Shown here piece after piece: positions 42,468-51,729 of a stretch of DNA of 64,000 nucleotides. The notes under the pieces were generated by a model, which was not told the origin of the DNA, ran no database searches, and was given only the letters and a program-made list of their open reading frames with translations. Both the position numbers and the translations under genes were made by a program. How positions within the stretch are numbered: the stretch's first letter is position 1; each line of letters begins with the position of its first letter. This stretch comes from Phaeodactylum tricornutum CCAP 1055/1 (Eukaryota; Bacillariophyta; Bacillariophyceae; Surirellales; Neidiaceae): contig NC_011670.1 in assembly GCF_000150955.2 (NCBI RefSeq), positions 1,345,766 to 1,409,765 on the forward strand, in the 5' to 3' direction.

Positions 42468-43460
42468 TCATTCGTTATTGGGCACAGCCGAGGTCTTCTT
42501 CGTACTGCTACTATTGATATTGATGGTACTCCCGCTACGTAAGCGAATCGCTTGGGCTTTGGTATCGGTAAGACAGTAGTTCACCATGCGGTCGTTAGGT
42601 TGCCGTTCCTGATCCGTCCAGCCACGACCATGCACTGGCGTGGAAAATAGTATCCGGCCATGAGCTTCCCTTGTGTGGCCGCTGGCCAACGGTATCACGT
42701 CTAGAACACCATCGGCCAGCTCAACTAAACTCCGCTCCCAGGCTAGGTCAGCACATTTGGACTGATTGTCTTCAGTCACGTGTGTCCCACCTGCACCAAT
42801 CCATGAGGGAGAAAAATTCATAATACCGCAACTAGAAGACTCATTTTTGTTCATCGCATGATCGCTTGTGGCACGTACAATAAGCCCTACACAATGCTCT
42901 TTTTGCAAAGTCCAAATGGCCAGTACTAGAGCGTAGGCTAAATTGTCGCCTAGAAGAGCAGCGAGTGCGGAAACATCGTCCAGTACGATCCAGGCTGGTA
43001 CGCTAGCTGAACCAGAGCCCGACGACTGCAATAACCATTCCTTTATCTCCGAATACAAACTTTTGCATAGCTTTCCCCCATCCAAGCTCTCATCAATCTC
43101 CAACTGATCCAGTTCCTGCTGATATCGGGATACAAACGAGCAGATTGCAAACGGGTCCTGGGCGACCATGCTTGTACGGGTTGACTCTTGATTTGACGAA
43201 GAAAGCTGCCGGATGTAGGATGCGGCTGCTTCGCAACCCATTTTTTTCATGGCGTTGGCTATTAAATTCGGAGTCCAAGCCCCGCTCCCTGCCAACCACA
43301 GCAACCGTCCTCTTACTGATGTTAAGACCTTTGTCGCGAGCGTATGAAGTACAAAACGCCCATCGCACTGAATGGAGTCAAACACTAGAATCGTGCGAAA
43401 ATTTCTTGCGTTGAGAGGAACTACATCGGCCAAGGACACAGCGGAGCTAGCAGGGTTCAT
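42468..43460 (-). CDS. ELP6: Elongator complex subunit 6 (ELP6)
   Basis: 330 residues from the first ATG (MNPASSAVSLADVV); the frame is open above only through non-ATG codons. It has a RecA-like fold without a Walker motif: FRTILVFDSIQCDGRFVLHTL at the first strand, GRLLWLAGSG, the ELP6-type YQQELDQLEID region, VPAWIVLDDVSALAALLG as the Walker-B-like strand, and CVGLIVRATSDHAM. With ELP4 and ELP5 it forms the hexameric ring that binds tRNA in Elongator, which modifies wobble uridine. Extra C-terminal Ser/Asn-rich tail. Assigned by motif order; overall divergence is high, so ELP4/5-type alternatives cannot be fully excluded. Confidence 0.75.
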   Translation of the reverse strand: MNPASSAVSLADVVPLNARNFRTILVFDSIQCDGRFVLHTLATKVLTSVRGRLLWLAGSGAWTPNLIANAMKKMGCEAAASYIRQLSSSNQESTRTSMVAQDPFAICSFVSRYQQELDQLEIDESLDGGKLCKSLYSEIKEWLLQSSGSGSASVPAWIVLDDVSALAALLGDNLAYALVLAIWTLQKEHCVGLIVRATSDHAMNKNESSSCGIMNFSPSWIGAGGTHVTEDNQSKCADLAWERSLVELADGVLDVIPLASGHTREAHGRILFSTPVHGRGWTDQERQPNDRMVNYCLTDTKAQAIRLRSGSTININSSSTKKTSAVPNNE

Positions 43461-44023
43461 GCTGTTGGGCTGAAAAGCTTGCCAAGCTGGCTGTTCGGGT
43501 CTTCTTGTCGCAAAGGGATGGAGGAATGCTGTGAGTATGAATAATGACGAAATCAGGAACAGTGCTATGCTTGGCACGGCACTTGTTTATGAAACAAATC
43601 AGTCAAGAGTATTATTCGTCTCGTACAACATACCCGACTGAGTGCGCCTCACACCTCGAGCACAAAGAAAACTGTATCAAAGACAAAAATAATAGAATAC
43701 ACGACGAGATCATAAATGTAAACCCTGCAGAAGTGGCAGGGAATTGGTCCAAGCCACAGTCAGTCTCACTTTTACTGTTAGTAACCTTCTCACATTCATT
43801 ACGAAATATATTGGTTGTTTGGTTTTGTGTCTGGTGTGCTTTTATTGTCGATAGTGTCGCTGCCTCCACACAGTACCACGGTAACTAAAAATCACATAAT
43901 TCTCAATGCCACAATAACTTACTGTAAATCGTCTCTTTCTGGTTCTCTTTGTTGTATTAATCGCTCTCTGCGTAGCACTCCAAGGAGAAGCAATCTAGGG
44001 AGAAGCGCACGAGTGAAAAAATA
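43461..44023. promoter_or_regulatory. Divergent promoter of ELP6 and eIF4E
   Basis: 563 bp. It holds one TTACTGTTA at 43772-43780. No gene seen. Confidence 0.4.
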
Positions 44024-44689
44024 ATGTCCAGCAATCGTTCTTCGGAGAGCGCCCTGGCGCAAAGCAGCGATTTATCGACAGGCGTATCGCTTAACGAGAC
44101 TCTACCCACTCATGATACTGGAAGCGCTTCGCAGGATGTTTCTCTTAACGCCAAATGGACCATATGGTATGACAATCCTCGTTTGGCTCCTGAAGGTGCC
44201 GACTGGAAGGAAAACTTGAAGATGTGCGGTCACTTTGATTCCGTCGAATCTTTCTGGAGAGTCTACAACAATCTCAAGCCAGCCTCCCAAATTGGTCTCA
44301 ATTCAAACTATTCCGTTTTCCGGTATGGTGTGGAACCAAGCTGGGAAGACGCATGCAATCGTGAAGGCGGAAAGTTCGTATTTTCAATTCCAAAGAAAGA
44401 TGGCAAAAGCAGAATCGATGACTTTTGGCTTCACACTGTCCTATCAACAATAGGAGAAACAATGGATGCCACCGGTGATCAAGTCAATGGTGTTGTCGTA
44501 TCAATTCGAAAGCACCAAGACCGTGTCGCACTATGGCTGAAATCTAGTGATAAGGCTATTTGCGGTCAAATTGGAGTGCGCTGGAAGAAAATTCTCAACT
44601 TAGACTCGCAATTCTTGCAATATCAAACACACAAAGATGCCGCCGAAAGTGGAAGATCGTTTCGGAACGAAACTTATTTTGAGGTATGA
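44024..44689 (+). CDS. EIF4E: Translation initiation factor eIF4E
   Basis: Intronless, 221 residues. The cap-binding fold is complete: KWTIWYDNP, ADWKENLK (the Trp stacking on the cap, equivalent to human W56), FDSVESFWRVYNNLKP (the eIF4G-binding face including the W73 equivalent), YSVFRYGVEPSWED (W102 equivalent and the following Glu), DDFWLHTVLSTIGE and VNGVVVSIRKHQDRVALWLK (the basic phosphate-binding patch). Both cap-sandwiching Trp are kept, so this is class I or plant nCBP-like rather than the 4EHP class. The human W113 position is Phe (GGKFVF). The N-terminal 45 residues are Ser-rich and probably regulatory. Confidence 0.92.
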   Translation: MSSNRSSESALAQSSDLSTGVSLNETLPTHDTGSASQDVSLNAKWTIWYDNPRLAPEGADWKENLKMCGHFDSVESFWRVYNNLKPASQIGLNSNYSVFRYGVEPSWEDACNREGGKFVFSIPKKDGKSRIDDFWLHTVLSTIGETMDATGDQVNGVVVSIRKHQDRVALWLKSSDKAICGQIGVRWKKILNLDSQFLQYQTHKDAAESGRSFRNETYFEV

Positions 44690-45153
44690 TAGCTAAGTAA
44701 GCTTCGATCACAGAGTAAATAGAATGTTTAATTTCAACACGTTTAATGCGTCGATGAAGCTTCCACAAAATAATCTCTCGTGATATGAGGAGCCATTGCT
44801 AACTTAATTTTATCAATTGAGTAGGCGACTTAATCCCTTTGCCTATAACAGCACATACCATCGAAAGAGCAAGCGCGTAGTACGAGGGTATTCTCCTCTC
44901 TTACTGTTAATGTAAACAGGAAGACTTATTGAGCGTGTTAACAGTGTCATAAAGATGCGAGCAAAGTAGTAATCAGAAAATGGAAAGTACACGAACCGGT
45001 TTTTGTGATTGTTCAGGTGGTATAGGAACACCATGCCTTACTGAGTGACTGTGAAACGACAGAAGCAACTTCTATACAAACTGCGAGACCCTGACAAGCG
45101 AAAACCGAAAATTTCAGACTCTCCTGTTCAGACTTTACAATATAGCATAAATT
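44690..45153. promoter_or_regulatory. Intergenic region upstream of BEACH gene
   Basis: 464 bp between two rightward genes, with TTACTGTTA at 44901-44909. No gene seen. Confidence 0.4.
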
Positions 45154-48100
45154 ATGGTCTCTTCGTGGTTCCGTAGCGATGCTGGAAAAGGCACAGTGCA
45201 GGATGTCGTGAAGGCTCTTTATCCCAAGAACAAAGGAGAGCCAGACCGAGCTCGTTTTTCTCAGCTCATTCTCGAGCACGGAGAAAAAGTTCTGCAAGAT
45301 TGGGCGGTCGCAGCATATTCATTTCCAGAAGTATATGATCTCTCTTCTCCTTGTTTACCGCAACAAAAGAAAGGAGTGCAATGGGAACAATCACCCCGTA
45401 AAGCTCACGGCCAGAAGTCCCGTCGAAATTCTAGTCAGAGCTCACACTTCGTCCAGAACGGCAACGCTTCGGTCGATAAGGATTTGTATCCAACATTGAA
45501 TATGACAAAAACCGAAGGCCGTCTACACCTTTGCTCAGGATCAATCATATTCGAGCCAACCGACACTTCTAGAGCGATTGTCAGGTGCTCATTTCAATTC
45601 ATGACTGAAGCGCCAAAAGAGTATCCAGTAGATCATTCGTTTGCAGCAATGTGTATTGATTGTAGTGTTTCCAAACACGTAGTGATTTGGCAAAGTCACC
45701 AAGCGTTCGAATCAGTTCCTGTTCCAGCTCGGTTTCAGTTCACGTTTTTGCACAGTACCCCTACCATGTTCGTCGCACTGTGCCAGGAATTATTTCGGTT
45801 GGGCCAACAATCACGAGGGGCTAAGGGGGCTTCGGCCGAACTTGACCAGCTGCTACAACCCATGATGGATCGACCATTTAATATAAATAATCTGGTGGAT
45901 GTCCGAGAACAAGTTTTGTCGACGCATTTACGTTGTCAAAGTTTGAAACCGCTCCAAGTGCAACCGGGGGTGCTGGTGGTGACAGTGGACCGGATCTACT
46001 TTCAGCCCGCAATTGGGGTACTAGACGAGTCCACAGAAACGCGTGCCATCAGTTGGCCTCAGCGCGACGTTCTAGCAACAGCTCGTCGTTACAAAGGGTT
46101 ACAAGACAGTGCTCTGGAAATATACTGGAAAGATGGTTGCTCAACATTGCTTGCCTTTGAGCGCCGACATCATCGTGAACAAGTTTTGCGTGTGTTGCCT
46201 AACTACGTTCCGTGTTTGACGGACAGAGACTTTGTCGTCCAGGTAGCACACGAGTGGCAGCAGAAGACCATCAGCAACTACGAATATCTGCTGGCGGTAA
46301 ATTCAGCAGCTGGTCGGAGCTTTCACGATCTTTCAAGGTATCCCGTCTTTCCATGGGTTGTTGCTGACTACGACAGTGCGAAGTTGGATCTGAATGACGA
46401 AAAGACGTTTCGTGATCTTAGCAAGCCTGTGGGAGCGCTCAACGAACACCGCTTGCAATACTTTAGGACGAGGTTGGAAGGAATGGAGGATATGGAAGAA
46501 GCATTTCTATATGGCACACATTATTCAGCCCCAGGATATGTCCTCTTTTATTTGGCTCGATCAATGCCGGAGCACATGTTATGTTTACAGAACGGGAAGT
46601 TTGACGCCCCAGACCGCATGTTTGACAGCATCAAACGGTGTTTCAACTGCGCATTGACGAACCATGCGGATGTGAAAGAATTGATTCCTGAGTTTTACAA
46701 TGCCCATCATGATTTTGACTTTCTAATCAATGCTCGTGGTTTGCAGCTAGGGGCAATGCAGAACGGCGATCGGGTCAATGATGTGGAACTACCACCCTGG
46801 GCCCGATCTGCACGAGATTTTATCAAAAAGAATCGTAGTGCTTTGGAGTCCGAAATCTGCACGCGCCAACTTCCTCGATGGATTGATTTGATTTTTGGGT
46901 GTAAGTCGCGGGGAGAAGGCGCACTCCAAGCAATGAACCTTTTCCACCGAACAGCCTATCTTGGACCAAGAGATCTAGCCGATATGGCGTCCGAAGAAGA
47001 GCGCTTGCGCGCTGAGTTACAAGCCACTGAATTTGGGATCGTGCCCGATCTGCTTTTTTGCGGTTCTCATCCTACTCGAGATTGCGAGATTACAGACGAC
47101 GCCTTCGTTGCAATTGATGTTGGCCGTGCGTCAAGTAAAGAAGAGTTTACTGCAAAGCGAGAGGCATGGGAGTTGCTCGATCCTCCGTCAAATACATCTC
47201 ATGAGGAGAATTTTACCGGCCAGGTGAAGTTGTCTTTAGCACAGCAAGCCGTAGACCGAGCACATTCGCAGAAAGAGATCGGACATCAGTCGGATCCTTC
47301 GCAAAGCAAGCTGTCCGGTCCTCATGGTATTGGGCCGTCTTCAGGTATCATCTCCACTAAGGGGGAGATTGACCGAAGCCTGCCTCTACAGGGCATTGGC
47401 GAATCACTGGTTACCCAGGCAATCGATACACTTAGTTCACTTCCTTCTCCGAAGCGCACCGAGCTTGCACGGTCACCCTCGCAAGAGTCCCTGCCTCAGG
47501 TTGAAAATCTACGTATCAGCACTTCGTCTACACCCAGTGATTGGGATATGAAAATAATTGAGAGAAAACGTATCCACAATGATTCCATCAGTGGCTGCGT
47601 CCTTTACTTTGAAAGTGACGATGAAACGCTTTCCCCGATGCTGGCTACCACTTCCCTAGATGGCGGTCTGATGGTACACAAGATTTGTCAAGATTCGTCT
47701 CCGGAAGGTAAAAGTCGAGGTTTTTCATCGACGCTGACGCGTTTCTCCTACAACACGATCATGAGCCGTGGACTTGCTAACCAGTCTCCGCAAACGAAGC
47801 TCGAGGAGTATCGAACTCATGCTTCTCGGGATCCGCTGGCATGCCTTGTATTGGCAGTGGATGGTTCTGGTGGCCAGGTTGCATTTGCTGGCGGGCATGA
47901 CGATGTGGTCCTGGCATATGGCATCAATTCATCCTGTGCAGTGGCGTCTCTTTACTCGCATCGTGATGCCGTCACTGGATTGGCCTTAATCAGTCGTACA
48001 CCTCTGGATTCGGACAATGCTTTGTGGCTGGAAGGATCAACCCACATCTTAGTCAGCGGTAGTTGGGATGCTACTGTAAAGGTATGGTCGACAACTGTAG

Positions 48101-48720
48101 CATCTGGAGAAACAGTGTCAATAAGTCGAGAACCGTTAGCCGAGCTGTTTGACGCGGATTCCTCGATTGTCTGCGTTTCAGCAAAAGTGATTCCTACAGG
48201 AGGCGTGGTTATTGGTGCAGGATGCGCTGATGGTAGCTTGATCGTTTGGAATGTGCACAGCGACGGTGTCCAAGTCGTAATCCATAGCGAACCAGCCCGT
48301 CGGGGTTCGGGCGCTTGCTCGGTGGTGGAATGGACAATGGAAAGCGGTAGCTTGCACTTGTTTGCAGCGTTTGCTACCGGAAAGATTGCGTCTTACTCAC
48401 TTACGGACGGCGTCTTACGTCGTAAAAGTGCAGTATCGGTCGGTGTTGCAATTTTGTCTATAGCATACGCCAAGGGCTCATTGTTGGTTGGTTGTGCAGA
48501 CGGTGGCTTACGTCTGATTGCAGTTCGAGATGGGGCGTGCTTTGACACGAAGCCGACCTTGTGGAGAGCGGTGAATCATCAATCGGCACCGGGAATCAGC
48601 AGTATCAGCATTTCGTGCCGAGACCGGCAAAGCGTACAAGCTGAATGCATCTGTTGTACAGGTGGCGCAGATGGTAGCATCGCACTTTTCGAACTCAAAA
48701 GAACCCAGCCATTGTTATAA
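45154..48720 (+). CDS. BEACH-WD40 protein, FAN/NSMAF type
   Basis: Intronless, 1188 residues. An N-terminal GRAM/PH-like part (about 105-390) contains GRLHLCSGSIIFEP and VQPGVLVVTVDRIYFQP, as in FAN. The BEACH domain (about 370-640) has the signature NYEYLLAVNSAAGRSFHDLSRYPVFPWVV in pieces, then FRDLSKPVGALNEHRL, YGTHYSAPGYVLFYLAR, DRMFDSIKRCF, ELIPEFY and WIDLIFGCKSRGEGAL. After a disordered Ser/Pro linker (about 690-800) come about six WD repeats (HILVSGSWDATVKVWS, GAGCADGSLIVWN, CTGGADGSIALFEL). FAN couples TNF receptor to neutral sphingomyelinase in animals; in protists BEACH proteins serve vesicle traffic. The domain call is firm, the pathway inferred. Confidence 0.92.
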   Translation: MVSSWFRSDAGKGTVQDVVKALYPKNKGEPDRARFSQLILEHGEKVLQDWAVAAYSFPEVYDLSSPCLPQQKKGVQWEQSPRKAHGQKSRRNSSQSSHFVQNGNASVDKDLYPTLNMTKTEGRLHLCSGSIIFEPTDTSRAIVRCSFQFMTEAPKEYPVDHSFAAMCIDCSVSKHVVIWQSHQAFESVPVPARFQFTFLHSTPTMFVALCQELFRLGQQSRGAKGASAELDQLLQPMMDRPFNINNLVDVREQVLSTHLRCQSLKPLQVQPGVLVVTVDRIYFQPAIGVLDESTETRAISWPQRDVLATARRYKGLQDSALEIYWKDGCSTLLAFERRHHREQVLRVLPNYVPCLTDRDFVVQVAHEWQQKTISNYEYLLAVNSAAGRSFHDLSRYPVFPWVVADYDSAKLDLNDEKTFRDLSKPVGALNEHRLQYFRTRLEGMEDMEEAFLYGTHYSAPGYVLFYLARSMPEHMLCLQNGKFDAPDRMFDSIKRCFNCALTNHADVKELIPEFYNAHHDFDFLINARGLQLGAMQNGDRVNDVELPPWARSARDFIKKNRSALESEICTRQLPRWIDLIFGCKSRGEGALQAMNLFHRTAYLGPRDLADMASEEERLRAELQATEFGIVPDLLFCGSHPTRDCEITDDAFVAIDVGRASSKEEFTAKREAWELLDPPSNTSHEENFTGQVKLSLAQQAVDRAHSQKEIGHQSDPSQSKLSGPHGIGPSSGIISTKGEIDRSLPLQGIGESLVTQAIDTLSSLPSPKRTELARSPSQESLPQVENLRISTSSTPSDWDMKIIERKRIHNDSISGCVLYFESDDETLSPMLATTSLDGGLMVHKICQDSSPEGKSRGFSSTLTRFSYNTIMSRGLANQSPQTKLEEYRTHASRDPLACLVLAVDGSGGQVAFAGGHDDVVLAYGINSSCAVASLYSHRDAVTGLALISRTPLDSDNALWLEGSTHILVSGSWDATVKVWSTTVASGETVSISREPLAELFDADSSIVCVSAKVIPTGGVVIGAGCADGSLIVWNVHSDGVQVVIHSEPARRGSGACSVVEWTMESGSLHLFAAFATGKIASYSLTDGVLRRKSAVSVGVAILSIAYAKGSLLVGCADGGLRLIAVRDGACFDTKPTLWRAVNHQSAPGISSISISCRDRQSVQAECICCTGGADGSIALFELKRTQPLL

Positions 48721-48779
48721 AGATTCTGTAAATAGCTTTCTATCTTAGTCATTTGCTCATCACGCTTTGCTATTGTGCA

Positions 48780-50255
48780 TCACGAACATTCGTTGGGCGC
48801 TATGAGCTCAGAAAACGAGATAGGACTCGGTATTTGTACATGGCGCACCATTCCTCGTTGCGATGACAGGTACTTGTATGAGATAGCTGCTAACTCTTCC
48901 ACATTCCCTGAGTCACTGAACTCTTCACAGTAAACAGATAGATCGATAATGCACCCATTGAGATCACTCAATTCGTAGGGCGACACGTTTTCTAGAGCCC
49001 CAGGCCATACTTCCGAAAACCCCAGTGCATATCGGGCTAGAACAAGGACAGCAACCGCAATTTGACTGGGTCGGCATTGAATAGCAGATTGAAGCGCGTG
49101 CTCAGATAGATAGAGAGCCATCCAGTAGAGCTTCGTCCCTGGTATAACACCAGAGGCATGACAATATTCCGTCACAAAATCGTAGATTGTCGGTAAAGCT
49201 AAATCAAATCTATACATGGGAAGGAGAAGCTCCTGGGCTGCGGCAGAGTAAACGCCAGCTTTCGCATTTGGGCAATCAGAACTCATGGCAATGTCTTGTT
49301 CTGTCAATTTCGCGGCCGATATTTTGGCAGCCATGTACAGACAACATCCTGCATGATACTGCATATCGGAAACTTGAAAGAGATTTGATGATCGGTCAAA
49401 ATAAGCCATGCTGAGAAAGATTATTTTGTCAGCCAAATTAAAGACGGATGCCACTTCGACAATCCAGTCCACAACACTGGCGCGATATCGAACACGATGG
49501 TGCAACGCAGGGATCCCTAGCTTATCCTCCAATCGTAATAGATGCTTGACACGCTCAATACATGAGTCTTCACTAGCTGCAGAGAAATTCAACGGTGACA
49601 TCTGGTTCATCAATGCAAAACATCGATCGGTATCAATTTGTAAGGATTCGGACAATCGCTTACTTTTTCCTTCTTTATCTACCCAGTACCACCATGCAAA
49701 CCGCTTTTTAATAGAAGCAGAGGATGCGCCCGGAAAAAAGAAATTTTCACTAACAAAGCCGACTGGAACCAAGAGCTCTTCGCCTTTAAGGGAGGAAAAT
49801 TCATGAGAGTCCCCTTGGATAAACCGCCCCACGAAGCATTCTTTGAGGAGCTGTACGACCGTTTCTTCATGGCTAACGGAATCGATATGCAGCTCGATAT
49901 TTCGTTGACTTCCCAAATGGAATGCGATGTATGTGTACTTTCCGTGACTAGCTTGCAGTATCTTTTGTTTGACCAAACCCACCAACGTCAGCCCACCATG
50001 GTTACGATCCTCCAGAAAGAGTTGATGCTTCAAAGATGATGTGCTTACTGTTGTCAATAGCCCCCAAAGATCCTTCGAGTAAACTATGTTCTTCCAGCGC
50101 TTGCAGACGAGCATGCATGCCAAGACGGACCCAGAGTCGACAGTTCGTGTCTCGTTTGGCGCTTCTGTGCCGTCGGGCATTGGAAGTTTTTCGGCCAAAA
50201 AAAAGGAGAAGATGTTTCGAAGAGTATCGTCGCTGACATTTGATAGAAAGCTCAT
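48780..50255 (-). CDS. F-box/cyclin protein (cyclin F-like)
   Basis: Leftward, 491 residues from the first ATG (MSFLSNVSDDTLRN); only non-ATG codons precede it in frame. Residues 5-65 form an F-box: DDTLRNIFSFFL, ACMLVCKRWKNIVYSKDLWGLL. The C-terminal half is a double cyclin box: RVRYRASVVDWIVEVASVFNLADKIIFLSMAYFDR (first box, with the MRAILVDWL-like helix) and MYRFDLALPTIYDFVTEYC then YLSEHALQ and QIAVAVLVLARYAL (second box). This F-box plus cyclin order is that of cyclin F, a substrate adaptor of SCF ubiquitin ligases that does not need a CDK. Its stop lies 59 bp from the convergent BEACH gene. Confidence 0.85.
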   Translation of the reverse strand: MSFLSNVSDDTLRNIFSFFLAEKLPMPDGTEAPNETRTVDSGSVLACMLVCKRWKNIVYSKDLWGLLTTVSTSSLKHQLFLEDRNHGGLTLVGLVKQKILQASHGKYTYIAFHLGSQRNIELHIDSVSHEETVVQLLKECFVGRFIQGDSHEFSSLKGEELLVPVGFVSENFFFPGASSASIKKRFAWWYWVDKEGKSKRLSESLQIDTDRCFALMNQMSPLNFSAASEDSCIERVKHLLRLEDKLGIPALHHRVRYRASVVDWIVEVASVFNLADKIIFLSMAYFDRSSNLFQVSDMQYHAGCCLYMAAKISAAKLTEQDIAMSSDCPNAKAGVYSAAAQELLLPMYRFDLALPTIYDFVTEYCHASGVIPGTKLYWMALYLSEHALQSAIQCRPSQIAVAVLVLARYALGFSEVWPGALENVSPYELSDLNGCIIDLSVYCEEFSDSGNVEELAAISYKYLSSQRGMVRHVQIPSPISFSELIAPNECS

Positions 50256-50776
50256 AGTGGCTTCACTGTGAGACCAAAGAAGAGGCACTTCTCAGGAATT
50301 GATTGTGTTTCCTCACGGAGACCTGGCATCGATGAAAAAAAGTGTAATTCGTTTGAAAAACCGTGGTCGCACGGTCCGAAGGCTTGCTTTGAAGTTTGGT
50401 TTGAACAGAGTCCGGCAATATCGTCCTTGTGTCCGACCGACATTGGCGTTTACAGGGGAGTCCATGAGTTTTGGTAATCTCACTCTGTTGCCAGTTTGAA
50501 TTTCGAAACGACAATCAAGCATAGTAACGATATCGAGAGCATTCGACATGATAAGGAGAAGCAATGTAAGTCGTATGAGTATACCTCAAGCCAACGACTG
50601 CAAACTGTAATGCTGTTAGGAATTCATGAAACAAGATGGAGTAACGCTGTGAAATCGGTCCAACATGAAAGAATCGTTTTCGAGACTTCCGAAGCTTTCA
50701 CATAAAGAAGTCGTCGGTGTCTGTTGGCAACATAAACAATGCTGCACATTCACCTCGCAAGTGTATTTTATATTCA
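50256..50776. other. Intergenic region
   Basis: 521 bp upstream of the F-box/cyclin gene and downstream of the next leftward gene. Short overlapping frames on both strands have no support. Confidence 0.4.
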
Positions 50777-51265
50777 TTATTTGCTCTCTTCCTTTTCGTT
50801 CCCCGCTTCGTCGTACACGCGATCCCAGTACTTTGGGTTGCGCTCAATAATTTGTTCCTTCATGCGGGTTACAGGACGCATTTGTCCATCCTCATCTGGC
50901 ATCCACTGGAAGTAGCCCGCATTTGTTGGCCCTTGATAGTCCTCCATAGGATCTGACATTGAACGATCCCTTTTCCGATTCTTGTCCTGTTCTCCGTAGA
51001 AGTTGGATTTGCGCTTGCCGTAGAAGGCGGCACCATTTCCCAACCTACGAGCGGTAGCGTCATCCATGAAAGCATCAAGTTCTTTGAAAAAACTGCTCAC
51101 TCCTCGAAAGAATCCACCTCCCTCTTCCTTCTTCTGTTCAAAGCATTGAATGTTAGAGATCCGGCTTCCTTTTGAAGCTGGGCGCGACACAAACGCGTAG
51201 GTTGTGTGGGCGAGCGACAATAGAATCGTTCCTGCAAAGAGCAGGATTTTTGCATTCCGCCACAT
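50777..51265 (-). CDS. Small plastid-targeted protein of unknown function
   Basis: Leftward, 162 residues. The N terminus is a textbook diatom bipartite plastid signal: signal peptide MWRNAKILLFAGTILLSLA then HTTYAFVSRPASKGSR, with Phe after Ala at the cleavage site and a basic, Ser-containing transit stretch. The mature protein is small, hydrophilic and charged: FFRGVSSFFKELDAFMDDATARRLGNG, two FYG motifs, then NAGYFQWMPDEDGQMRPV and a helical tail. The FF-helix and RRLGNGAAFYGKR segment look conserved, but I do not recognise the family. Divergent from the codanin gene over 464 bp. Confidence 0.78.
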   Translation of the reverse strand: MWRNAKILLFAGTILLSLAHTTYAFVSRPASKGSRISNIQCFEQKKEEGGGFFRGVSSFFKELDAFMDDATARRLGNGAAFYGKRKSNFYGEQDKNRKRDRSMSDPMEDYQGPTNAGYFQWMPDEDGQMRPVTRMKEQIIERNPKYWDRVYDEAGNEKEESK

Positions 51266-51729
51266 GTTCCATACACTGCTCGTCTGTTAGGATCCCCGTC
51301 TTTAGATGTTAGAGAAGGCAATAGGTAAGCGATCGATCAATTCACAGTCACAATGAACATGGGTGTTATAAGACAAAATCGACGCCCATGGCAAAAGGTG
51401 CTGGCAAATCGTCGTTCGATGCTCTTCATGATATGGAGACGGAAACCACGTGGTTTCTTGCGTGTGCAAACACGATCCGAAAGTTCCCTCAAACCGGTAC
51501 CTGTGCTTTAAAGATCACTTCTGACTGCCGGGCCTCTCGAATATCAATGGAAAAGGAATGCGACAGAGATGAAAAGCATTTTTGCATTCCAATTTACTGT
51601 TTACAGAGCGACCGGGTCAGTACGTATAGTACGTGTTTCTTTCATCTAAAGGCGACGCGGAAACCGAAACATACTCTGCGCTCGAGATTTTGAGGTCAAG
51701 AACGACTGTGTCTAGATTTTTTTGCTTGC
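51266..51729. promoter_or_regulatory. Divergent promoter region
   Basis: 464 bp between the plastid protein and codanin genes. A 101-codon frame (51388-51693) lies here; it has no recognisable content and I treat it as leader or chance. Confidence 0.35.

Noticed and set aside
51388-51693. 101-codon rightward frame before codanin-1
   Set aside because: No recognisable content and a different frame from the codanin ORF; a 5' leader is simpler.
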